64,000 nucleotides of DNA from Nitrospira sp. UBA6493 (lineage in GTDB: Bacteria > Nitrospirota > Nitrospiria > Nitrospirales > Nitrospiraceae): positions 1 through 64,000 of the forward strand of contig DJMJ01000042.1 in NCBI GenBank assembly GCA_002435325.1, given 5' to 3'. The notes below the pieces were generated by a model. The model saw only the letters and a program-made list of their open reading frames with translations. It ran no database searches and was not told where the DNA came from. This document shows, one piece after another, positions 34,174-43,962 of this stretch. Positions within the stretch are counted from its first letter, which is position 1, and the number at the start of each line of letters is the position of its first letter. Both the position numbers and the translations under genes were made by a program.

Positions 34174-34698
34174 ATGAATACTATGGCAACCGTACCTCAT
34201 GAAGCGAACGGCACTCTCAAGATCCATCGCGCGCGCCAAGGCCAGACCGTGCGCGTCGACTTTATGGCCTGGCTTGACGATGGGACATTGATTGACACCT
34301 CGATCTACCACGCTCCACTCACCTTTACGATAGGGCGGCGCTCTGTGATGTATTGTATTGAGAACTTAGTGAGCGGGATGGCGGTTGGTGAATCTAAAAC
34401 GGAGCGCGTGCCAGCCGCATTGCATATGGGCCCCTACCGACCCGAGCTTTGCTGTCAGGTCAATCCAGGGTGGCTGTACGCACAAGGCATTGAAGCGAGA
34501 TTGGGGCTCGAAATCCACATGCGCCAGGAAGACGGCACAGTAACATGCATGCGTATTACCAGAATGAACGTTGACCGTGTCACGCTGGATGCCAACCACC
34601 GTCTGGCCGGAAAAGATCTGATTCTCCAACTAGATCTCTTAGAAATTGTGGACCGAAAGGGCTCTGGCACACGCCCCAAACCAGCCCCGGCGGCCTGA
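34174..34698 (+). CDS. SlyD-like FKBP peptidyl-prolyl isomerase
   Basis: Encodes 174 residues, no signal peptide. FKBP half-sites G-Q-T-V-R-V-D-F, D-D-G-T-L-I-D-T-S and L-V-S-G-M-A-V-G-E flank an inserted flap-like domain, and the SlyD-type ending N-H-R-L-A-G-K-D-L near 145 is present (usually D-H-N-H-P-L-A-G-K). It lacks the His-rich nickel tail of SlyD. It probably acts as a cytoplasmic folding helper. AAAGGAC lies before the ATG. It overlaps the next small gene by one base. Confidence 0.82.
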   Translation: MNTMATVPHEANGTLKIHRARQGQTVRVDFMAWLDDGTLIDTSIYHAPLTFTIGRRSVMYCIENLVSGMAVGESKTERVPAALHMGPYRPELCCQVNPGWLYAQGIEARLGLEIHMRQEDGTVTCMRITRMNVDRVTLDANHRLAGKDLILQLDLLEIVDRKGSGTRPKPAPAA

Positions 34699-34844
34699 TG
34701 AACATGACTACTTTCTTGGAAATCGTCCTACTGTTCGTGGTTCTGATCGTGTGGCGTTTATTCAGATGGAGACATAAACGCCGATGGTCGGCACGCGGCC
34801 GGAACAATCGGCATGTTCGGCGGCTCTCGATCCACATCTGCTAA
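34698..34844 (+). CDS. 48-residue single-span membrane protein
   Basis: ATG at 34698 shares one base with the preceding stop (TGATG). The product has one hydrophobic span (F-L-E-I-V-L-L-F-V-V-L-I-V-W) followed by a very basic tail (R-W-R-H-K-R-R, R-R-L-S). That is the usual build of small inner-membrane proteins. Function unknown. Confidence 0.5.
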   Translation: MNMTTFLEIVLLFVVLIVWRLFRWRHKRRWSARGRNNRHVRRLSIHIC

Positions 34845-34940
34845 GCCTTAGCGATTCTTTTCCAGACTGTAACCGTGGACAAGAAGCACAGAGAGCGCTC
34901 CCCGCATATGTATGTAGTCCGTTGAGATGAGGAAAACACA

Positions 34941-35378
34941 ATGCCCATCACCACATCCTGTAGCCATCACCCCTACTATCTTTTGCCGATAATGGCCCTA
35001 AGCATCTGGATCGTGTCAGTGATAGGCTGCGACCAAACGCCTAGTCGCACCCCTGTTCGATCATTGACCACATTAGGTTCTCAATTTGCTTATTCAGTAC
35101 AGAGCCCATTGAAAGGAGATGACCGGACACCCGTCTTCACCCCACGGATCACCAAGCCATCAGCCAAACCAAACCGGCCGGCTGTCAGGCAAGCAGGCAT
35201 GCTCCTGCGGCAAGCGGCAGACCTTCTCGACACAAACGAACGGATGGCCGTGCGCCTCATCCGACAGGCAATCGCCCTCTTGAAACGTGAGGGCATCTCC
35301 GGCATCGACGCACCAGACTATGATCGGGTGTCCTTGCCGATGGCGCGCCTTCTTCAGCGCAACCGGGGACAATCCTGA
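34941..35378 (+). CDS. Small lipoprotein, unknown
   Basis: Encodes 145 residues. A type II signal ends in the lipobox V-I-G-C near residue 30. A Pro/Thr-rich linker is followed by a helical C-terminal part (A-G-M-L-L-R-Q-A-A-D-L-L, then A-V-R-L-I-R-Q-A-I-A-L-L-K). GAGGAAAAC precedes the ATG. It lies among envelope-related genes. No family recognised. Confidence 0.65.
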   Translation: MPITTSCSHHPYYLLPIMALSIWIVSVIGCDQTPSRTPVRSLTTLGSQFAYSVQSPLKGDDRTPVFTPRITKPSAKPNRPAVRQAGMLLRQAADLLDTNERMAVRLIRQAIALLKREGISGIDAPDYDRVSLPMARLLQRNRGQS

Positions 35379-35428
35379 GGCGGAGCAATACCGCCGTCAC
35401 TTTTCTTGCATCATACTGGAGGAATCTG

Positions 35429-35653
35429 ATGAACCATATCAATGAAGGCCCCATCATGATGACGCGCACCGAATATCGCAAACCCGTGAAGGGGCCACGC
35501 ACGACCTGTCACAGCTGTGGGAAGCTTGTGGACCTCAGCAGCAAAAACGCGCTGGTGGAAACGCCTGAGGACGGGCCATCCAAGACATCCCGAGGGGTGG
35601 CCTGGCATCAGGATTGTTTCAACCGCTTTCTCGACCAAGGAGAAGAATGCTGA
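35429..35653 (+). CDS. Small zinc-binding protein
   Basis: Encodes 74 residues. C-H-S-C-G near residue 27 and W-H-Q-D-C near residue 60 give a C-x2-C plus H-x2-C set for one zinc ion, like LIM or PARP-type fingers. ACTGGAGG stands before the ATG. Alternative internal ATGs at residues 10 and 11 are possible. The next gene starts 70 bases later. Confidence 0.6.
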   Translation: MNHINEGPIMMTRTEYRKPVKGPRTTCHSCGKLVDLSSKNALVETPEDGPSKTSRGVAWHQDCFNRFLDQGEEC

Positions 35654-35723
35654 GGAACGGCTCTTACAACAATCCTGTTCGGCTCTCGTAATGATACCGC
35701 ACGATCAAGGAGAAGACACGGCC

Positions 35724-36557
35724 ATGCACATGACAATCCATCGTCTTCGCTCCATGAGGACGGGGCTTCTTCTATTCATCCTGCTCAGTTTCACTGCCTG
35801 TGATTATTGGCCCCCTGCCCTCCAGGACCACATCGAAGAACTGCGCACACACCTCAACGATGCGATGGACGATCGCCAACGCCTGGAGGTGGAAGTCATA
35901 GAACTTCGAGCCGCGCGGGTTGACTTGGAACGAAACATTGAAGAGAGAGCGCGGGAGAATGCCGCTCTCCAACAACGCCTGACGGCCCTCTCACGACGTC
36001 CCTCACACCCGTCGTCGGCCGCACAGACCGCATCGGGCAAGATCGCACTCGCGAAAACGCGCACAATGCCACACAACCCGGTCGCACTCTCCTCATCTAT
36101 CAGAAAAGGGCCGTATGTCGCGTTACAATTGGAACATCCTCATCGACAGGGACCGCAGGTCGAACGGATTCAGCGACTCCTCCGCCGTCACGATTTCCCC
36201 ATTCGAGCCGACGGCATTTTCGGCCGTAGCACGGATGGGGCCATCCGGTCCTTCCAACGGGTTCACGGGCTTCCGATTGACGGTATCGTCGGCCCCAGAA
36301 CGTTCCGAGCCCTTCATGCGACCGCACCAACCTCTCAACCCGTCCGGCAACTCCACCTCCAGCGGCTGCCGATTGCCGGGCAGGATGTCTCTGGCGTTCA
36401 GCGCGCCTTGCGTCGAGCTGGCTATCGCGTCCCGATCGACGGCCAGTTCGGGCAGGTAACCAAGAATGCGGTGATGCGGTTTCAACGCCATTTCGGCCTG
36501 GAACCTGACGGCATTGTCGGGCCTGCGACATGGTCGTTGCTAAAAAGCCGCCGGTAA
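35724..36557 (+). CDS. Lipoprotein with coiled coil and two peptidoglycan-binding domains
   Basis: Encodes 277 residues. A type II signal ends at L-S-F-T-A-C near residue 22. A coiled coil (residues 30-85, heptads of Leu/Glu/Arg) is followed by two PG_binding_1 repeats: one near 145-205 (V-E-R-I-Q-R-L-L-R, A-D-G-I-F-G, D-G-I-V-G-P-R-T) and one near 220-275 (V-Q-R-A-L-R, D-G-Q-F-G, D-G-I-V-G-P-A-T). It would tie the outer membrane to peptidoglycan. AAGGAG lies about 12 bases upstream of the ATG at 35724. Confidence 0.85.
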   Translation: MHMTIHRLRSMRTGLLLFILLSFTACDYWPPALQDHIEELRTHLNDAMDDRQRLEVEVIELRAARVDLERNIEERARENAALQQRLTALSRRPSHPSSAAQTASGKIALAKTRTMPHNPVALSSSIRKGPYVALQLEHPHRQGPQVERIQRLLRRHDFPIRADGIFGRSTDGAIRSFQRVHGLPIDGIVGPRTFRALHATAPTSQPVRQLHLQRLPIAGQDVSGVQRALRRAGYRVPIDGQFGQVTKNAVMRFQRHFGLEPDGIVGPATWSLLKSRR

Positions 36558-36640
36558 GCGGTTCGCCTTCCGCCATTGTATTTTCAGGACACCAGGCTAT
36601 ACTGCGATCTTTCACCATCGCCTGAGGCCGAGGTGTTCGC

Positions 36641-38281
36641 ATGACCGCTTTACCAGTCTGGTGGCAGAAAGCCATCGTGTACCAGATTTACCCGTGGAGT
36701 TTCCAAGATTCCAACGGTGACGGAATTGGAGATATTCCCGGAATCATTTCCCGCCTTGATTACCTCAATGACGGAACGGAACAGTCGTTAGGTGTCGATG
36801 CCATCTGGCTGTCCCCGATTTACCCTTCTCCCATGGTGGATTTCGGCTACGATGTCGCGGATTACTGCAATGTCGATTCCCGCTTCGGCACTCTTGCCGA
36901 CTTCGACCGCCTCGTCACAGAAGCGCGGCAGCGAGGCATCAGAATCATCATGGATCTGGTCCTCAATCACACCTCCGATCAACATCCATGGTTCCAGAAG
37001 GCCCGCGCCTCTCGATCAGCGCCCGAACGAGACTGGTACTACTGGGCAGACGGGAAGGATTGCTGGCGCCGTCCGAGCAACTGGAACGCGCGCTTCGGCG
37101 GGTCTTCCTGGAGCTGGGACTCGTTCTCACGCCAATATTATCTTCACTCATTTCTACCCAGCCAGCCGGACTTGAACTGGGGCAATCCGGCGCTACGCGC
37201 CACGATGTTCGATGTCGTGCGATTTTGGCTCGATCGCGGCGTGCAGGGATTCCGGCTTGATGCCATTAACTGGCTCGGGAAGGATGTCCGCTGGCCGGAT
37301 AATCCGATCCGATTGGGGTGGCGCGGCTATACCAGGCAGACCCATCTCTATGATCGCGATCAGCCGTTGGCCCATGAGGTGATGCGGGAGTTGCGCTCCG
37401 TCATATCTGCCTACCGCGATGTGGTCCTTGTCGGCGAAGCATCGGCTGACACCGTCGGAGGCCCGGCGGCATTTTACGGGAACGGATCGGACGAGCTGCA
37501 TACAGTCTTCGACTTTCGGCTCCTCAAGTCGCCCTGGCAGGCAGACCGCTTTCGAACCGTGATTTCGGCTGCGGAGCAGGCCGTGCCATCCGGCGGCTGG
37601 CCCTCCATCGTTTTGAGCAATCACGACCAATCCCGCCACATTGACCGCTACGGCCATGGGGGCGATGCCGGCCGGCGCGCGAGAGCGGCCGCGGTACTCT
37701 TATTCGGGCTGAGAGGAACGTCGTTTCTTTATTATGGCGAAGAACTCGGCATGCGCAACGGCACCTTGCGCTATCGCGACCTGCGCGATCCCTACACCAA
37801 ACGCTTCTGGCCCTTTCGCGTCGGCCGTGACCCCGCTCGCACGCCCATGCAGTGGGACGCATCGGCACAGGCAGGATTTACGAATGGCCGGCCCTGGCTA
37901 CCGGTCTCAGACAATGCATCAATGGTCAATGTGGAATGGGAATCGAAGGACCCGTTGTCGTTACTCACCCTCTATCGGCACTTAATTCGGATGCGCAAAT
38001 CGACTCCGGCCCTTCTGATGGGATCCTACATCGCTATGGAATCCGGCAATCCTCATTGCCTGGTTTTCATGAGAACGGGCAAAGAACTCACCCCGCCTGA
38101 TTCCGACATGCTCGTCGCGGTCAACTTTGCCGCGCGCACCGTGACCTGTTTTCTCGCAGGGCCGGAACGAACGGGCAGACAGCTCCTCTCCACACATCAG
38201 CGGAATACCGATCGCCGTCCATGGACATCGGGCAGATTTGACCTGCAACCGGATGAGGCCATCATCGTATCGTTGACCTAG
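36641..38281 (+). CDS. GH13 alpha-glucosidase (oligo-1,6-glucosidase/sucrose-isomerase-like subfamily)
   Basis: Encodes 546 residues. The four GH13 regions are present: D-L-V-L-N-H-T-S near residue 107, G-F-R-L-D-A-I-N with the nucleophile Asp near 206, V-G-E-A-S with the acid Glu near 264, and S-N-H-D-Q-S-R near 326. The opening W-W-Q-K-A-I-V-Y-Q-I-Y-P-W-S-F-Q-D matches exo-acting alpha-glucosidases. It would release glucose from malto-oligosaccharides or trehalose-type substrates. It is convergent with the long minus-strand trehalose array and ends six bases from it. Confidence 0.9.
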   Translation: MTALPVWWQKAIVYQIYPWSFQDSNGDGIGDIPGIISRLDYLNDGTEQSLGVDAIWLSPIYPSPMVDFGYDVADYCNVDSRFGTLADFDRLVTEARQRGIRIIMDLVLNHTSDQHPWFQKARASRSAPERDWYYWADGKDCWRRPSNWNARFGGSSWSWDSFSRQYYLHSFLPSQPDLNWGNPALRATMFDVVRFWLDRGVQGFRLDAINWLGKDVRWPDNPIRLGWRGYTRQTHLYDRDQPLAHEVMRELRSVISAYRDVVLVGEASADTVGGPAAFYGNGSDELHTVFDFRLLKSPWQADRFRTVISAAEQAVPSGGWPSIVLSNHDQSRHIDRYGHGGDAGRRARAAAVLLFGLRGTSFLYYGEELGMRNGTLRYRDLRDPYTKRFWPFRVGRDPARTPMQWDASAQAGFTNGRPWLPVSDNASMVNVEWESKDPLSLLTLYRHLIRMRKSTPALLMGSYIAMESGNPHCLVFMRTGKELTPPDSDMLVAVNFAARTVTCFLAGPERTGRQLLSTHQRNTDRRPWTSGRFDLQPDEAIIVSLT

Positions 38282-38287
38282 TGCCTC

Positions 38288-38989
38288 CTACAAATGTGAC
38301 ATGTCGTCTCGCTCCTCTTTGGATTTCCGCCATCGCCGCTCCAGCATATCCCTGGCAATGTTCCGTCCACCCAGGCCGACCGCGATAGATAAGGCCAGCA
38401 CGACACCTCCGAAAAGAATGGAAAACGCGGCGACCACGATTTCCTTGGCAATGCCGAGATGCGTCAACACCATGGCTGCTGTGAAGAGGAAAATCCCCCA
38501 TCGAACCAAGTTGGCGATGAGCCGGGCCTCCTGAATCTGCGCGTTGACTGTTGCGATCAGCGTGGCTTCGCCAAAAAAATTCCCCAGCAATATCCCAACC
38601 AGGAGCAACAGCCCGGCTGCCACAACGCTGGGTAAAAATCCCAACAGCTGGCCCATGAGTCCCGCAGTGGCAGGAAGATCCAGCGCGTCCACGCCCATAA
38701 ACACAAAGGTGACGAACACGGTCCAAAAGGCCAATCGGCCGATGATATGGGAGAACGGATGCGCGAATCCCGCTTTCGCAAGGGCGGCCTGAATTCCCCA
38801 CCGCTCGCTCAGCACATCGATACGGACGGCCTTCAACACCCGCTGAAGAACCGCCTTGACCAGCAATCCGACGATGACCCCCAACAGAATAAAGCTGAAC
38901 AAGGCCAGCAACTTGGGAAGAAAGAGGGCGGCCCGCTTCATCATGTCGCGAAACGCTTCTACCATGGCTTCGCCCCAGACATCATTCAT
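38288..38989 (-). CDS. Small mechanosensitive-channel-like membrane protein (TM_helix repeats)
   Basis: Encodes 233 residues with four or five hydrophobic segments and a central G-x-L-x-G-N-F-F-G stretch like the conserved TM_helix repeats near MscS relatives. A full MscS beta domain is absent. Such a channel next to compatible-solute genes would fit osmotic release of trehalose or glucosylglycerate; this is inference. It overlaps the upstream glycosyltransferase gene by eight bases. Confidence 0.7.
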   Translation of the reverse strand: MNDVWGEAMVEAFRDMMKRAALFLPKLLALFSFILLGVIVGLLVKAVLQRVLKAVRIDVLSERWGIQAALAKAGFAHPFSHIIGRLAFWTVFVTFVFMGVDALDLPATAGLMGQLLGFLPSVVAAGLLLLVGILLGNFFGEATLIATVNAQIQEARLIANLVRWGIFLFTAAMVLTHLGIAKEIVVAAFSILFGGVVLALSIAVGLGGRNIARDMLERRWRKSKEERDDMSHL

Positions 38990-40250
38990 CGTGCCACCTC
39001 CATCGCTGAATCAGATACGGTTTCATGCTCTCAAATAGCTCGTTGAGACGCGCAAAATCCTGTTCAACCCGCTCGACACCATACTCGCGCGTCCCAATCA
39101 CGAGCGATGCGGTATACCCGAGATACAGAGGCGTCAACGCCTTGAGCAGATGCTCGCGGTGCAACAGCCGGTCATGGTAGGCCAGCGCAAAATCGTAGAT
39201 GACCTGCACCCACAGGCCGGAAGGAAAATGGAACCGATCGGACTCTTCGACACCAAGTTCCAGCACCTGCTGGAAGGTCTCCTCCGGAAGAATCAGCTGC
39301 CACACCGGAAGCAAATCGCGAAGCCCTTGGCGAAACCCGTTCACCATCCGCTCGCAATTAATTGCACCGGCCTCAGCCCCTAACCTCACCGGGATGCCCA
39401 CTGTCGGGACCGCCAGTGATCCTGTGACCGATTCCCACCGCTCCTGATAACGCTCCATCAGATGAAAGATGCAGCCGACAGCTTGTGCCACGATCAAGGA
39501 TAATTCGCCCATCGGCTTGGCCTGATGCAGACGCGGACCGAGCGACGCGCGGCAAATCTGAAGCGGTTCGGCCACCGCCAGCGTCGTGACCCATCCATCG
39601 ATCCCATATTGCTTGATCTCGGTCTCCCAGGGCTGGGCGAGCAGCGTCGAACGAATCAGACGGCCTGAAAAGGCGTACGCGCCGCCCAAGTGATAGGGAA
39701 TTCGTTTCCCATACAAGGCCTGCGTGAGCGGAGCCAGCAACGTATTCGTCAAGGTCCCTTCGTACCGGTTCCGCTGAAACCAGGGCAGCACGCAATCGGC
39801 TCCCTTGTCGAGGATCGGATCGGCCAGACGTTGCGGCCAGGTCGAGTCAACCGATTTCAGATTGCCGTCCACCACCATACAGACAGCCGCCTCCAGCTTG
39901 TCTGCAATGGCGGCAAGAATCCGCACGGCGGTCTCGCGGACGGGCACGCCGGATTCCGACAGGAGGTTGAATGAGGCCCCAAGAACAGGGAGAGGGATTG
40001 TCCACACACGCGCATCAGGCCCCAGGCTCTGCGCAATACATTGCGGCGTCTCGTCGTGCGAACCGGCGTCGCAGTTCACCACCAGCGTCCGTCGTTTCGG
40101 GAAAGACCATGCACAACCCTCCGCCATCGCTCGTGCAACTCCTGGCGCAGTGGTTTTATCATTGAACGTCAGCACACCGACAACCAGGTCGACGGGCTCG
40201 GCTCCCTCTAACAATGTGCGGACCGACTCCGGAATGAACGACTCTCCCAC
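38982..40250 (-). CDS. GT-A glycosyltransferase, candidate glucosylglycerate synthase
   Basis: Encodes 422 residues starting with GTG at 40250. The N-terminal half is a GT-A fold: V-V-G-V-L-T-F-N-D near residue 22, a V-V-D-G-N metal site near 123, and the G-G-A-Y-A-F-S-G acceptor loop near 193. The C-terminal half is helical. Overall layout resembles GT2/GT81 enzymes that make glucosyl- or mannosylglycerate, and neighbouring trehalose genes support a compatible-solute product. Substrate is not proven by sequence alone. Next gene upstream is treT. Confidence 0.7.
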   Translation of the reverse strand: MGESFIPESVRTLLEGAEPVDLVVGVLTFNDKTTAPGVARAMAEGCAWSFPKRRTLVVNCDAGSHDETPQCIAQSLGPDARVWTIPLPVLGASFNLLSESGVPVRETAVRILAAIADKLEAAVCMVVDGNLKSVDSTWPQRLADPILDKGADCVLPWFQRNRYEGTLTNTLLAPLTQALYGKRIPYHLGGAYAFSGRLIRSTLLAQPWETEIKQYGIDGWVTTLAVAEPLQICRASLGPRLHQAKPMGELSLIVAQAVGCIFHLMERYQERWESVTGSLAVPTVGIPVRLGAEAGAINCERMVNGFRQGLRDLLPVWQLILPEETFQQVLELGVEESDRFHFPSGLWVQVIYDFALAYHDRLLHREHLLKALTPLYLGYTASLVIGTREYGVERVEQDFARLNELFESMKPYLIQRWRWHDE

Positions 40251-40299
40251 CTGATCTTACCTCGCAAAGAAGTACAGGGTTCGCCACCGACAGGCCGAA

Positions 40300-41499
40300 C
40301 TAGTCGGGACACAGAAGCTTCAGCATCGTGAGATAGTCGCTGAGATGCCGCGTGATGAGGAAATTTCTCCGGACATGCTCCTTGGCCATGGCCCCCATCC
40401 TCGTCATCACGCTCGGATTGGTCAAAAGATACCGGATACGAAACGCCGCCCCTTCCACGGAATGAACAATGAACCCCGTCGCCTCATCCACGATCTGCGC
40501 GGAGACGCCGCCGGCGGTTCCGCCGATGACCGGCTTGCCCTTCCACATGGCTTCGGACACGGCCACGCCAAAACCTTCCTTCGATGCCTTTTGAATCACG
40601 ATGGAGGCAGCCCGTTGGAGCGCGTTAATTTCCCGATCGGCCTCAGGGGGCAACTGCAAAATGTGAATGTCCGGATCGTTGCCCGCCGCTTCTTGCACTT
40701 CGGCCAACACGGCTTCCCCCTCCGGATCGTGCAACACCCCGCCCCCGGCAAACACCAACTGGCAATCATGGTGTTTCTTGGCCATCCGATAGGCCCGAAT
40801 CGCACCGAGCTGATCTTTGAACCGGTCAAACCGCGCCACTTGCAGAAGCATCGGCCGCCGTTTGGCGATCCCGAACCGATCGAGGACTTCGCCGATTTCC
40901 GCGCGTGTCAGCTCGCGATTCTTCTCGGTCAGCGGGTCGATCGAGGGATAAATCAAGAACTTCGGAATAGGCAATCGCTGGGCAAACTCCGGAAGCGAAA
41001 AGACGGCCGCGTCATATTTCAATACATGCCGGCGAAATTGAGTCCAGACCGGACGATGGGGCTGGCCGGCATCGAGGTGGCAGCGCCATACCCACTTTCC
41101 GCCTTTGCGATAATCGACCAGCGCGGCCGGCTGCGGATCGTGGACAAACACAAGATCCGCAGCCAAATCCAGAGCTTTGGCGTTCCTGGCGCTGACATCC
41201 AGATAGATCTGGTACATGTCATCCGTGATGGTTTCCGGGCGACCCTGCAATCCATCGGCAATCCGGCGCGTCACGTCTGAAAATTCTTGTGTTCCGGCGA
41301 TCACTTCCCACCGCGCTTCGACACCCATCGCCTTCATGACCGGCACGAGCCGGCGCAGGATTTCCGCCATCCCGCCGCCATACCGAACGGTGTTGATATG
41401 GAGAAACCGTTTCCCCTGCACCAAATCACTCAACCGCTGCAGAAAGTCGATGGTCCCCTTCGGGGCCACCACACGATATTGTTCCAATTCCCTGATCAT
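40300..41499 (-). CDS. treT: Trehalose glycosyltransferring synthase (TreT), GT4
   Basis: Encodes 399 residues with the GT-B layout: G-G-G-M-A-E-I-L near residue 43 for the N-terminal half, H-D-P-Q-P-A-A-L near 118, L-Q-V-A-R-F-D-R-F-K-D near 235 and the nucleotide-sugar site K-A-S-K-E-G-F-G-V-A-V-S-E-A near 310. TreT makes trehalose from a nucleoside-diphosphate glucose and glucose, reversibly. Minus-strand neighbours treS and the GT-A gene share the pathway. Confidence 0.88.
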   Translation of the reverse strand: MIRELEQYRVVAPKGTIDFLQRLSDLVQGKRFLHINTVRYGGGMAEILRRLVPVMKAMGVEARWEVIAGTQEFSDVTRRIADGLQGRPETITDDMYQIYLDVSARNAKALDLAADLVFVHDPQPAALVDYRKGGKWVWRCHLDAGQPHRPVWTQFRRHVLKYDAAVFSLPEFAQRLPIPKFLIYPSIDPLTEKNRELTRAEIGEVLDRFGIAKRRPMLLQVARFDRFKDQLGAIRAYRMAKKHHDCQLVFAGGGVLHDPEGEAVLAEVQEAAGNDPDIHILQLPPEADREINALQRAASIVIQKASKEGFGVAVSEAMWKGKPVIGGTAGGVSAQIVDEATGFIVHSVEGAAFRIRYLLTNPSVMTRMGAMAKEHVRRNFLITRHLSDYLTMLKLLCPD

Positions 41500-41556
41500 T
41501 GCTATTGCTCCTCCACCCTCAACCGAGGCATCTCACACACGAGCGGCCGTAGCTTC

Positions 41557-43239
41557 CTACAGCGCGCTCTGCTCGATTCCGTAGAGTTCAGACCCCGCTC
41601 GCTCCGGCACCAACTTGAGCCAATAGTACCCGTAGGACGCCAGCGTCAGAACATACCCACTCTCCGTCACCGTGGGGAACGTCGCGCCCCCCAGCAGTTC
41701 GACCGGAGTCGAGCCAGCGAATTCTTTCAGATCCAACACCACCGATTGCGCGGACCCGGCCAGGTTATGCACCAGCAGCAGCGCAATCCCTTCGTGTCGC
41801 CGCACATACGCGAGCACCTTGCCGTTACTCGGACGCAGAAAGGTGATCGTCCCTCGGCCGAAGGCCGGATACTGCTTGCGCACCGCGATCATCCGCTTCA
41901 TCCACTGCAACAATGAATGCGGCATCGCCTTTTGCGACTCCACGTTGATCGAGTGATAGCCATAGACCGAGTCCGAGACCACCGGCAAATACAACCGTGT
42001 GGGATCGGCTGAAGAAAATCCCGCATTCCGATCCATTGTCCATTGCATCGGCGTTCGGACACCGTCGCGATCCTTGAGTTGAATATTGTCTCCCATGCCG
42101 ATCTCATCCCCGTAATAAATGATCGGACTGCCGGGCATCGTGAACACCAGACTGTTCAACAGTTCGATTTTTCGACGGTCATTGTCCAGAAGCGGCGCCA
42201 GCCTGCGGGCGATGCCGATGTTTCTCCGCATCTTTGGATCGCGCGCATAGGTGTAGTACATATAGTCGCGCTCTTCTCCGGAGCACATTTCGAGCGTCAG
42301 TTCGTCGTGATTCCTGAGAAAGAGACACCACTGGCTATTCGGCGGGATCTCCGGCGTGTGCGTGAACATGTCGATGATCGGATCGCGCGTTTCACTGTGC
42401 ACGCCCATATAGAGCCGAGGCATGAGTGGAAAATGGAACGCCATATGAAATTCGTCGCCGTCACCGAAATAGGGCCGGACATCCGACGGCCATTGATTCG
42501 CCTCGGCCAGCAGAATGCGCCCCTGGTACGTCTCGTCGATGCGCCGGCGAATCTCCTTGAGATATTCATGCGTCTCGGGGAGGTTTTCGCAAATCGTGCC
42601 TTCCCGTTCGAGCAGATACGGCACCGCGTCACAGCGAAACCCGTCTAATCCCTGATCGAGCCAGAAGACCATCGTGTCCAGCATCGCCTGCCGGACTTCC
42701 GGATTGTCGTAATTCAAATCCGGTTGATGGCTGAAGAACCGGTGCCAATAGAACGCTTTGGCTTCCGAGTCCCAGGTCCAATTTGATTTCTCGGTATCAA
42801 TGAAGATGATGCGGGCCTTGTCATACTTCTGGTCCGTATCGCTCCAGACATAATATCCGCGTTTGGGCGAATCAGGAGAACGTCTCGCCTCTTGAAACCA
42901 CGCATGCTGGTCCGACGTGTGGTTCAGCACCAGATCGACAATGACCCGCATCCCCCGCCTATGCGCTTCGTCCAGAAATCGCCGCACATCGTCCGTGGTG
43001 CCGTACTGCTGGGCGACGTTGAGAAAATCAGCCACATCATAGCCGTCGTCTCGCAACGGCGACGGATAAAATGGCAGCAGCCAGAGGCAGTCCACCCCGA
43101 GCCATTGGAGATAATCCAGCTTCCCGATCAGGCCTTGGAAATCGCCGATCCCATCCCCGTTGCCATCGGCGTATGCCTTCACATGGATCTCGTAAAACAC
43201 CGCGTCTTTGTACCACAGCGGATCCGCGTTCAACGTCAT
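41557..43239 (-). CDS. treS: Trehalose synthase (maltose glucosylmutase)
   Basis: Encodes 560 residues. GH13 regions: D-L-V-L-N-H-T-S near residue 105, D-G-F-R-C-D-A-V with nucleophile near 205, L-L-A-E-A-N with acid Glu near 247 and R-N-H-D-E-L near 314. The start [15 protein letters not shown] and length match TreS, which interconverts maltose and trehalose. The ATG at 43239 overlaps the DUF5752 stop (ATGA) and has CAGGAG upstream; the frame stays open further, but that lies inside the upstream gene. No maltokinase is fused. Confidence 0.93.
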   Translation of the reverse strand: MTLNADPLWYKDAVFYEIHVKAYADGNGDGIGDFQGLIGKLDYLQWLGVDCLWLLPFYPSPLRDDGYDVADFLNVAQQYGTTDDVRRFLDEAHRRGMRVIVDLVLNHTSDQHAWFQEARRSPDSPKRGYYVWSDTDQKYDKARIIFIDTEKSNWTWDSEAKAFYWHRFFSHQPDLNYDNPEVRQAMLDTMVFWLDQGLDGFRCDAVPYLLEREGTICENLPETHEYLKEIRRRIDETYQGRILLAEANQWPSDVRPYFGDGDEFHMAFHFPLMPRLYMGVHSETRDPIIDMFTHTPEIPPNSQWCLFLRNHDELTLEMCSGEERDYMYYTYARDPKMRRNIGIARRLAPLLDNDRRKIELLNSLVFTMPGSPIIYYGDEIGMGDNIQLKDRDGVRTPMQWTMDRNAGFSSADPTRLYLPVVSDSVYGYHSINVESQKAMPHSLLQWMKRMIAVRKQYPAFGRGTITFLRPSNGKVLAYVRRHEGIALLLVHNLAGSAQSVVLDLKEFAGSTPVELLGGATFPTVTESGYVLTLASYGYYWLKLVPERAGSELYGIEQSAL

Positions 43240-43928
43240 CGGGTTTCTGCTCCTGACGCTTGTCCGGACTTCATCAGATAGTCGTCGCACATCGTGAGCA
43301 AACTCGACCGCAACCGCTCCAGGCTGCCCAGATAGGGATTCAACGCCTGCATCCGGTCTGCCAGCTCCGGCAGTTTGAGACTGCCTCTGATCCAAGCCGA
43401 AAAATCGTTCTCTTCCCGCTGCAGCCGCAAATGCGCCTCAAACACATGGTAGTAAATGGCGCTGACATCGACGTCGGATATGGCATCGCGGAACTCACGA
43501 AGCGTCCGTGCCTCCAGGCCGGTCGGCACTTCCAGAATGCGCGAGCGGTTGAAGTAAAAGGGAGTTCCGAATCCCGCGCGCGGCACGGTCACGAGCGTCG
43601 ACAGGTGATCGTCGATGATGGAGATCAATTCCTCCCGCAAGGCATCAAGGCTTTTATAGTCGAAGGGGTCCACGACCGAGAGCCGCTCGGCCAATACATG
43701 ATCCCGCACCTGCTCGTCCACCCAATCGGCAAAATCGTTGGGGTACGTGCGTTCGATAAACCGGTGCCGGAGAAAAAAGCTGTGCGTATGGAAGTAGATC
43801 GAGTCGAGCGGCACTTCTTCCAAGAGCTCGGCAAGCTGACGCTCGTCCTCGGCCTGTTTTCCGAGAATCTCTTGCACTTCACTGCATCCGATGAATCGAA
43901 ACGCCGTCTCGGTATTTATTGTTGCCAT
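43236..43928 (-). CDS. DUF5752-like protein in trehalose operon
   Basis: About 230 residues, soluble and acidic. It consists of two similar halves, each with an F-H-x-H-S-F-F/Y-H-V-F-E-A-H type helix ([13 protein letters not shown] and [11 protein letters not shown]) and D-F-A-D-W/D-F-S-A-W. This internal repeat and the context between GH15 and treS fit the uncharacterised DUF5752 family. Start at 43928 is chosen for GAAAGGTGG. A helper or regulatory role in alpha-glucan metabolism is inferred. Confidence 0.65.
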   Translation of the reverse strand: MATINTETAFRFIGCSEVQEILGKQAEDERQLAELLEEVPLDSIYFHTHSFFLRHRFIERTYPNDFADWVDEQVRDHVLAERLSVVDPFDYKSLDALREELISIIDDHLSTLVTVPRAGFGTPFYFNRSRILEVPTGLEARTLREFRDAISDVDVSAIYYHVFEAHLRLQREENDFSAWIRGSLKLPELADRMQALNPYLGSLERLRSSLLTMCDDYLMKSGQASGAETR

Positions 43929-43962
43929 TGCGGCCACCTTTCTCTGGAACTGTTCTGCACGA

